Positions 7,688 to 13,292 of a stretch of 17,346 bases of DNA are shown here, piece by piece. The notes beneath the pieces are model-generated. The model saw only the letters and a list, made by a program, of their open reading frames with translations, did not search any database and was not told the origin of the DNA. Each line of letters starts with the position of its first letter. Position 1 is the stretch's first letter. The position numbers and the translations under genes are program-made. This DNA comes from Geobacter sp. UBA6802 (GTDB lineage Bacteria > Desulfobacterota > Desulfuromonadia > Geobacterales > Pseudopelobacteraceae): NCBI GenBank assembly GCA_002452325.1, contig DKFG01000164.1:445-17790 (forward strand). Reading direction: 5' to 3'.

Positions 7688-9241
7688 TCAAGTTCCTTGT
7701 AACCGTAGCAGTGCTTCGCGTGAAGGCAGGTGGCGGGGCACCAGCGTCAGTACCTTTTTGAAACAGTCAATAGCCCCCTTTAATGCTCCCTGCTGTTCAT
7801 GAAGCTCTCCCCGTAAATACCATCCCCAGGGGTGATCCGGCTCATGGCTGATAATGGTCTGATAAGCTGCTGCGGCAGCTGAAGGATTGCCTGCATGCAG
7901 CAGTGCGTCACCCAGTAGCATGGCCAAGACGGCACTGTAACCTGTCTGTTGGATCAACCGTTGCAAGGCTGCCGGTGTGACATGATATCTGAGACGGGAT
8001 GTCTGGGCCAACAGCCGAGTGACCTGACGCGGGCCGTCCTGCTGAGCAAGGACCGCCTGACTGAGATTGGTCTCAAACAGGTCTGCCCGGACCTTTTCCT
8101 CCTGCACCGCCTGCCTGAACAGCTCTGTGCCGGGATAGTAGGCCAGGGGTGCCACCTGCAGGTCATCAGGGCGGATCTGCTGCACCAGCTTGCGGGTTAA
8201 CTGACGATCTGCCTCCTCTTCTTCTGGTATGCCGGTAATCAGGTAGATCGAGAGCTGTAGCCCGGCTTGTCGCACCAAGCTGGCTGCACGGATGATCTGA
8301 TCGGGATTACTGTTTTTACCCAGCATCTGCAAGATTCGTGGCGAACCTGATTCCACCCCCAGTTGTACGCATTCGCAACCTGCCTGTCGCATCAGGTGTA
8401 ATGTCTCAGTGTCTATGGCCTCTACCCGTGACTGACAGTTCCAGAACAGCTTGACCTTGTGGTGCAGCAGTTCTCGACAGAGTGCCCTGGTGCGTTGTCG
8501 GTCGGCGGTAAAGGTGTCATCCCTCAGGGAAAGATAGATCAGTCCAAAGGAATCACGCAAAAAGCGCATCTCGTCTACTATTGAGCTGGCTGAGCGGAAA
8601 CGTACCTGACGACCCCAGAATGCTGGAGACGCGCAAAAGTGACACGCTGCCGGACAGCCGCGTGAACTGGTGATGAACTCTGCCTGCAGCTGCTGATTGC
8701 CGTACAGCATGTCATCAAGATAACGTGCCGGATATGGTAGTTTGTCAAGTTGCTGAACCGGTGCCCGTGCGGCTGTTCTATGTACGTTACGCCCCTGTCG
8801 CAGTACGAGGCCAGCTACAGCAGTGATACACGCCTTGCGTTCAAGTGCATCCAGTAACTCGGGCAGCGTCTGCTCTGCTTCTCCTGTTACCACCAGGTCC
8901 ACTTCCGGATGGTGTTGCAGGATCAGCTCTGCTTGGTGAGTGGCGTGACCTCCACCCAGGATCACCAGGCAGTCCGGTAACTGTTGTTTGATCAGGCGAG
9001 CGAGTGCAATGGTTGTGTGACGGTTGTGAGTCCATTGCGAAAGCCCGATAACATCCGGTCGGCCGTTCTGAAGCAGCTGCATGATTTCAGACCGGGAGAC
9101 GCCGCTCAGGTTGGCAAGGGTAACCGGGTACCCCTGGGAGCGGAGTACGGCGTGTAAAGAGCAGAGACCGATCGGCAACAGTTGTTCAAAGTCGCCGCTG
9201 CGCTGGTCAGGTGCTGTTGTGTAGGCGAGCAGGGTTTGCAT
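7688..9241 (-). CDS. B12-binding-domain radical SAM protein with TPR-like C-terminus, function unknown
   Basis: The 517-residue protein has three parts. Residues 1-135 resemble the B12-binding fold found ahead of many radical SAM domains (PIGLCSLHAVL, VILGGGHATHQAEL, VDLVVTGEAEQTLPELL). Residues about 185-395 form the radical SAM core with the cluster motif CPAACHFC (Cys196, Cys200, Cys203), a later QLGVESGSPRIL, and YLITGIPEEEEAD. Residues about 435-515 look like two TPR units (GDALLHAGNPSAAAAAYQ; WYLRGELHEQQGALKGAIDC). Such enzymes perform methylations or other radical chemistry, but the substrate cannot be assigned. The TPR tail suggests a protein partner or a protein substrate. The ATG at 9241 has AAAGG about 8 bases upstream. 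A strong terminator of the preceding gene lies about 17 bases upstream. It is convergent with waaF, so it is not part of the LPS operon. Confidence 0.88.
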   Translation of the reverse strand: MQTLLAYTTAPDQRSGDFEQLLPIGLCSLHAVLRSQGYPVTLANLSGVSRSEIMQLLQNGRPDVIGLSQWTHNRHTTIALARLIKQQLPDCLVILGGGHATHQAELILQHHPEVDLVVTGEAEQTLPELLDALERKACITAVAGLVLRQGRNVHRTAARAPVQQLDKLPYPARYLDDMLYGNQQLQAEFITSSRGCPAACHFCASPAFWGRQVRFRSASSIVDEMRFLRDSFGLIYLSLRDDTFTADRQRTRALCRELLHHKVKLFWNCQSRVEAIDTETLHLMRQAGCECVQLGVESGSPRILQMLGKNSNPDQIIRAASLVRQAGLQLSIYLITGIPEEEEADRQLTRKLVQQIRPDDLQVAPLAYYPGTELFRQAVQEEKVRADLFETNLSQAVLAQQDGPRQVTRLLAQTSRLRYHVTPAALQRLIQQTGYSAVLAMLLGDALLHAGNPSAAAAAYQTIISHEPDHPWGWYLRGELHEQQGALKGAIDCFKKVLTLVPRHLPSREALLRLQGT

Positions 9242-9258
9242 TATGGGGCCTTTGAGCC

Positions 9259-9287
9259 AAAAAAAACGGGCTCACTGCTGAGCCCGT
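9259..9287 (-). terminator. Rho-independent terminator of the LysM-NlpC/P60 gene
   Basis: A perfect 9-bp stem (ACGGGCTCA, 9266-9274, pairing with TGAGCCCGT, 9279-9287) encloses a 4-base loop. On the minus strand it is followed at once by eight T residues (complement of 9259-9266). It lies 24 bases past the stop codon of the NlpC/P60 gene and about 17 bases before the radical SAM start codon. Confidence 0.9.
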
Positions 9288-9311
9288 CTTGGGGTGTTGT
9301 TCTGAAGTCTG

Positions 9312-10361
9312 CTACTTGGCGAAGGTGTTAGAGCTGTTGAGCCCCAAAAAATCATTGGCCAGCACATCGTTATCCTGTTCCTCTTCAACTTCAAGGATCA
9401 GTGTCTCAAGGTTGATTGTATCAGGATTGAGTTTTTCAATGCGTCGAGCACCCAGATAGCGCGAGAGGTAGTAGGGGGTGTCCATCGATGAGACCACTAC
9501 GCGACGGCTTGTGGATGAGGCGTGAATCATTTTGCGATTGCCAAGGTAGATGCCGACATGGGAAGGAAACGGGGCGTAGGTGCGGAAGAAAACCAAGTCA
9601 CCCTTGCGCAGGTCGCCTACCGGAACCACGGCGCCGATCCTGAACTGCTCACGAGCCGTGCGTGGCAGGCTGACATCCTGCTCTCTGAATACCTGTTGGG
9701 TGAAGCTGGAGCAATCAAGCGCATATCGGCTGTTGCCGCCAAAGCGGTAACGTGCTCCCAGAAAACTATAAGCAGATTTTTTTAGACTGGTGAAGGCGGA
9801 GGCGCTCTTTTCGAGGTTTTTAGCAAGGTCTACCGGGGTGTCAGCGTCAGTGTCAAGGTCGGTCAGTTCTGCCAGGGTGTTGGTAAACTCGTCATCGTTC
9901 AGCAGATCGCGGTTAACCAGTTTCAGGCGATTTTGGTTGGCCTGTCGGGCAGCAACCAGATCACACGTTTCAGCAGTGTCGCTTAGTGCCAGTATCTGTC
10001 CGATTTTGAGTTTGCTGCCCTGTATGTTGTTGAGACGTCGCAGTTCAGCAACAGGTCTACCGGTTTTTCTGGCGATTGAGGAAAGGGAATCCCCTTTGGC
10101 AACGGTGTAGGTGCTGCAGTTTTCAATCAGAGGTTCTGCTGCTGTGGCCCGGGACGGGATGATCAGGGTAGTGCCTTTGGTGACGCGTGTGCTGCTGAGG
10201 TTGTTTGCGTTCTTGATTTCATCTACGGATACACGATATTTGCGGGCAATTCCGGCGACGCTTTCATTCTTGCGGACGATATGGGTTTTGGATGCAAGTG
10301 CCGGAAGGGGAAGTGCGATCAACAGGCAAAGAGCTGCTATCAGGCTTTTACTCTGTTTCAT
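9312..10361 (-). CDS. Secreted NlpC/P60 peptidoglycan endopeptidase with two LysM domains
   Basis: The 349-residue protein has a typical signal peptide (basic MKQSK, hydrophobic core, ALA cleavage site near residue 23). Two LysM repeats follow, at about residues 26-69 (THIVRKNESVAGIARKY) and 84-127 (TYTVAKGDSLSSIARKT). These bind the glycan strands. After a linker comes an NlpC/P60 domain (about 195-305) with the expected catalytic set: Cys217 in LDCSSF, His268 in SHVGIYLG and His280 in IHASS. It should act in the periplasm, cutting stem peptides, probably between D-Glu and the diamino acid. About 40 residues beyond the catalytic domain form an acidic extension with EVEEEQDND. A strong Shine-Dalgarno (GGGAGGA) stands upstream and a terminator follows, so it is probably a single-gene transcript. 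There is no lipobox, so it is soluble rather than a lipoprotein. Confidence 0.94.
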   Translation of the reverse strand: MKQSKSLIAALCLLIALPLPALASKTHIVRKNESVAGIARKYRVSVDEIKNANNLSSTRVTKGTTLIIPSRATAAEPLIENCSTYTVAKGDSLSSIARKTGRPVAELRRLNNIQGSKLKIGQILALSDTAETCDLVAARQANQNRLKLVNRDLLNDDEFTNTLAELTDLDTDADTPVDLAKNLEKSASAFTSLKKSAYSFLGARYRFGGNSRYALDCSSFTQQVFREQDVSLPRTAREQFRIGAVVPVGDLRKGDLVFFRTYAPFPSHVGIYLGNRKMIHASSTSRRVVVSSMDTPYYLSRYLGARRIEKLNPDTINLETLILEVEEEQDNDVLANDFLGLNSSNTFAK

Positions 10362-10364
10362 TGA

Positions 10365-10371
10365 TCCTCCC
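10365..10371 (-). promoter_or_regulatory. Strong ribosome binding site of the NlpC/P60 gene
   Basis: GGGAGGA on the minus strand, within AAGGGAGGATC, ends 3 bases before the ATG at 10361. Counted from the usual central Gs the spacing is about 6 bases. It fixes the start codon. Confidence 0.8.
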
Positions 10372-10402
10372 TTCAGTTTTTTTGTGTAACAATATTTTAC
10401 TC

Positions 10403-10429
10403 TCTATAACAAAAACAGTTTTATGTCAA
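10403..10429 (-). promoter_or_regulatory. Candidate sigma-70 promoter for the NlpC/P60 gene
   Basis: On the minus strand a perfect -35 box TTGACA (complement of 10424-10429) is followed after 15 bases by TATAGA (complement of 10403-10408). The spacing is short. TAGAGA at 17 bases is a poorer alternative -10 box. The stretch is AT-rich and lies 42-68 bases upstream of the ATG. The 106-base gap between the CdaA-YbbR gene and this gene holds little else: only a 6-bp inverted repeat after the cyclase stop that is too weak to call a terminator. Confidence 0.5.
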
Positions 10430-10467
10430 GGTTTTGAAACGGCTTTAAATAAGCATAAATCGTGCCG

Positions 10468-11619
10468 TTATTTTGATTTGATCGTCGTGCTGCGAACTGT
10501 TACTCGTATGTTGGTTGGTTCAATGCCCACTACTACCAGACCGGAAGGGACCCGTACATGGGAGAGGGAGACCCGTAGTGTGTTGTTTCCTTCGTGGACT
10601 GCCGCCAGATCGATGTCGGCGGTAAGGTCGAGCTGGCGCGGCGAGGGAACCAAGCCCGAGGTGGCACGGAGTCGCACCGTCACCTCCTCGGGGGAGACCC
10701 TGGTCAGGATCATGCCGGACGGCAGGCCATGAAAGGAGAGTGGCACCGGTACGATCGCCACCTCCCCCTGGCGTGCGGAGAGCAAGAACCAGATCAGGGT
10801 TACACTAAGCAGGATTGCTGATTTTGGCAGCAGATCATCAAAGATGCGCCGTATGAACGGTTGACGTTGGCTGTTTTCATCAGGAGCCAGCAGCTCGGTC
10901 AGCCGTGTGGTCAGCTGTGACGGGGTATGTATGCGGGTGAGCTCTCCGGCTACGGCTAGCGAGACTTCACCTCGTTCTTCAGAAACCACCAGTACCACGG
11001 CATCAGTTCGTTCACTCAGCCCCAAGGCAGCACGATGCCGGGTGCCAAGCTGTTGGGGGAGGTGTTGCGCATCGGAGAGTGGCAGCAGACAGGCCGCCTG
11101 CTCCACCCGTTCGTTGTGGATAAGCACAGCACCGTCGTGAAGCGGCGTACTGTTCTGAAAGATGCTGCTTAAAAGTGAGGAGGAGATCAGTGCGTTCAAC
11201 GGAATGCCGTTGCTGAGGTGCTCCTCCAAGTTGTCGCCACGCTGGAAGATCAGCAGGGCGCCGATCCGCTCATAGGCCAGGCTAAAGGCGGTTTCGGCAA
11301 GTGCTGACGAGGCGGAGGAACATTTTTGTCTGCTGCCGCTCACCAGTGTCCGGAGCTTGCTGAAGCGGTAGAGTGTCTGCCTGATCTCGTTCTGAAACAC
11401 CACAATAATAATGACAATGACAACCGTTCCGGCCTGTTGGAGTACCCAGCTGGTCATGTGGAGCCCTGTCTGCCGGGTGATGAAATAAATGGCAGTAATG
11501 ATGCCGAGGCCTGCGAGTACCTGCATGGCACGGCTTTTTCGAAACCATGAGTAGAGCTGATAGAGCAGGATGCTCATGATCAGAATATCGAGCAGGTCCT
11601 GGATTCTGAACTGCGGCAT
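10468..11619 (-). CDS. cdaA: Membrane diadenylate cyclase CdaA fused to a YbbR (CdaR-like) domain
   Basis: The enzyme condenses two ATP into cyclic di-AMP. The 383-residue protein has three N-terminal membrane segments (about residues 8-24, 31-50 and 57-76). A DAC domain follows (about 95-235) with both active-site motifs intact: DGA at 162-164 in LHDGAVLI and RHR at 194-196 in GTRHRAALGLSE. A fourth hydrophobic segment (SAILLSVTLIWFLLSA, 267-282) leads into about 95 beta-rich residues resembling one YbbR repeat (VPVPLSFHGLPSGMIL; VTVRLRATSGLV). In Firmicutes the cyclase (about 270 residues) and the YbbR regulator CdaR are separate adjacent genes; here they form one chain, with the YbbR part predicted outside the membrane. 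ATG 11619 was chosen because AGGAGA lies 9 bases upstream and the N-terminus then matches CdaA. The 49 upstream in-frame codons do not resemble the family. Confidence 0.9.
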   Translation of the reverse strand: MPQFRIQDLLDILIMSILLYQLYSWFRKSRAMQVLAGLGIITAIYFITRQTGLHMTSWVLQQAGTVVIVIIIVVFQNEIRQTLYRFSKLRTLVSGSRQKCSSASSALAETAFSLAYERIGALLIFQRGDNLEEHLSNGIPLNALISSSLLSSIFQNSTPLHDGAVLIHNERVEQAACLLPLSDAQHLPQQLGTRHRAALGLSERTDAVVLVVSEERGEVSLAVAGELTRIHTPSQLTTRLTELLAPDENSQRQPFIRRIFDDLLPKSAILLSVTLIWFLLSARQGEVAIVPVPLSFHGLPSGMILTRVSPEEVTVRLRATSGLVPSPRQLDLTADIDLAAVHEGNNTLRVSLSHVRVPSGLVVVGIEPTNIRVTVRSTTIKSK

Positions 11620-11746
11620 TAACGGGGATCTCCTGCAGCAGCCAGCATGACGATACGGCGTTTCTGCTGGTGTGAAAAGATAAAATGTGATAAATGCTGG
11701 AGCTCTTTTATACCACCAAAGCTTGCTGAAGGGTACCGCAAATTCC
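11620..11746. promoter_or_regulatory. Divergent intergenic region between the CdaA-YbbR gene and menG
   Basis: These 127 bases separate two divergently oriented genes and must carry a promoter for each. AGGAGA (complement of 11629-11634) is the Shine-Dalgarno of the cyclase gene. AT-rich elements such as TAAAAT and TTATAAA-like stretches occur at about 11680-11715, but no -35/-10 pair with good spacing stands out on either strand. GAAGGG at 11728-11733 is a weak, distant Shine-Dalgarno for menG. Confidence 0.45.
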
Positions 11747-12457
11747 ATGTTCAGGCTATCGCACAAAGGGGAGCAGATCCAGCAGATGTTTGATGCTATT
11801 GCCCCTCGTTACGACTTCCTCAATCATCTGCTCAGTTTCGGCATAGATAAACGGTGGCGCCGCACCGCAGTACGCCTGGTTAAGGCCACGGCAGGGGGCC
11901 AGGTCCTGGATGTCGCCACGGGCACCGGCGATGTTGCGCTGGAGATAGCACGCACAACGCCGTCTTCAGTGCGTATTATAGGAGCGGATTTCAGCCCGGA
12001 GATGGTTGCCCTGGGGCGCGAGAAGGTAGCAGCCTCCCCCTATGCCGACCGGATAGATCTCAGGGTTGCCCCCTGTGAAGACCTCCCTTTTCCCAGCGGT
12101 TCCTTTGATTCGGTCACCATCGCCTTTGGTATCCGTAATGTTGTGGATCGGCGACTGGGGCTCGTTGAGTTATGGCGTGTGCTTAAACCGGGGGGACGCC
12201 TGATCATCCTTGAATTTTCCACTCCACGCTCCGCTTTGTTCCGCTGGCTCTACCATTTTTATTTCCGCCGCCTGCTGCCGGTCATCGGTGGTCTTTTCTC
12301 AAAATATGACGCCTACAAATACCTGCCCGACTCGGTGCTGGAGTTTCCCTCCAGTGAAGAGTTTTGCGCCACCATGACAGATATCGGTTTCAAATCAGTA
12401 CGCTGCCAGTCGTTAACCTTCGGCATTGCCTCCATCTACAGCGGGTCAAAAGAGTAA
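11747..12457 (+). CDS. menG: Demethylmenaquinone methyltransferase MenG/UbiE
   Basis: The enzyme uses S-adenosylmethionine to C-methylate demethylmenaquinone, the last step of menaquinone synthesis. Menaquinone is the only quinone expected in this group, hence MenG rather than a ubiquinone role. The 236-residue product (B. subtilis MenG 233) contains the family markers: MFDAIAPRYDFLNHLLSFG, SAM-binding motif I VLDVATGTGDVALEIA (53-68), SVTIAFGIRNVVDR, and LKPGGRLIILEFSTP followed by LFSKYDAYKYLPDSV. ATG 11747 gives the standard N-terminus. The best Shine-Dalgarno (GAAGGG) is about 13 bases away, so initiation may be modest. Its TAA overlaps the next ATG by one base. Confidence 0.94.
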   Translation: MFRLSHKGEQIQQMFDAIAPRYDFLNHLLSFGIDKRWRRTAVRLVKATAGGQVLDVATGTGDVALEIARTTPSSVRIIGADFSPEMVALGREKVAASPYADRIDLRVAPCEDLPFPSGSFDSVTIAFGIRNVVDRRLGLVELWRVLKPGGRLIILEFSTPRSALFRWLYHFYFRRLLPVIGGLFSKYDAYKYLPDSVLEFPSSEEFCATMTDIGFKSVRCQSLTFGIASIYSGSKE

Positions 12458-13248
12458 TGACGGCAGCTGATCTTGCCCGTCTCGAACAGTGGTTTGCTGT
12501 GTTTGTGGGCGGGTTTGCAGATCTTGATCCTGAAGGGCTGCGTAACATCCGCCTCAAGGAGGAACACACCCATCGGGTGGTTACCTGCATGCGTGAGATA
12601 GCCGCAGGCGAGGGACTTGACTCCTCTCAGACCCTGCTGGCCCTTGCCATCGCCCTGCTGCACGATGTAGGGCGCTTTCCGCAGTACCGTCGTTGGCGTA
12701 CCTTCCGCGACAGTGAATCTGACAACCATGCCCGTCTGTCGTTGGAAGTGATTCGGGATGAGCAACTGTTGGCCGGTCTGCCGGAAGATGAGCAGCTGTT
12801 GATCGAAGAGGCGGTTCGTTTTCATAACCTGCTGGAACTGCCATCAGCGGTTGCCTCTTCAGCTGACCGATATAGCAGGCTGATCCGAGATGCCGACAAG
12901 CTGGATATCTGGTGGGTGTTTCTGGATTATTACCGTCAGCCGGAGCAGGAGCGCGCTTCTGCCGTAGGATTGGGGTTCCCCGATCTGCCAGAGGTGACAC
13001 CGGCCTGCCTGGATGCCCTGGCAGCGGGTACAATTATCAGGCTTGATCAGGCACGGTTTCTTAACGACTTTAAACTGCTGCAGATATCCTGGGTGTATGA
13101 CCTGAATTTCGAAAGCACCAGACGTCTACTGCGGGAGCGGGGCTACCTGGAACAGCTTGCTGCAACCCTGCCGGATAGTCAACAGGTGCAGGATGCGGTC
13201 CAGCGGGCGTTGGCCTCGCTTGAGGAGATCGGTAGTACGGGCCGGTAG
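12457..13248 (+). CDS. HD-domain phosphohydrolase, substrate unknown
   Basis: The 263-residue protein has the complete metal-binding set of the HD superfamily. A His is in KEEHTHRV (residues 35-41), the HD doublet is His69-Asp70 in ALLHDVGRFPQYR, further His are in SDNHARLS (His91) and VRFHN (His123), and the Asp is in IRDADKLD (143-150). Proteins of this layout hydrolyse phosphomonoesters or phosphodiesters of nucleotides. There is no GYP motif, no RelA-type synthetase and no sensory domain, so it is neither an HD-GYP nor a RelA/SpoT enzyme. ATG 12457 shares one base with the menG stop (TAATG), indicating translational coupling. The weak AAGAG just upstream fits re-initiation by the same ribosomes. 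No membrane segment is apparent. Substrate and pathway cannot be inferred. Confidence 0.85.
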   Translation: MTAADLARLEQWFAVFVGGFADLDPEGLRNIRLKEEHTHRVVTCMREIAAGEGLDSSQTLLALAIALLHDVGRFPQYRRWRTFRDSESDNHARLSLEVIRDEQLLAGLPEDEQLLIEEAVRFHNLLELPSAVASSADRYSRLIRDADKLDIWWVFLDYYRQPEQERASAVGLGFPDLPEVTPACLDALAAGTIIRLDQARFLNDFKLLQISWVYDLNFESTRRLLRERGYLEQLAATLPDSQQVQDAVQRALASLEEIGSTGR

Positions 13249-13292
13249 CGTTGGCTCTTCTGTGAGTAGTCATCTGATAGGGGGTATAATAC

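Noticed and set aside
10440..10470. Possible terminator after the CdaA-YbbR gene (AACGGC and GCCGTT on the minus strand).
   Set aside because: Six-base stem with a loop of about 20 bases and no T tract; not sufficient.
13285..13290. Perfect TATAAT just before the Lon-like protease start codon.
   Set aside because: No acceptable -35 box lies 15-19 bases upstream and no extended -10 TG is present. Transcription from it would begin inside the start of the gene, and a Shine-Dalgarno overlapping the same stretch explains translation better.
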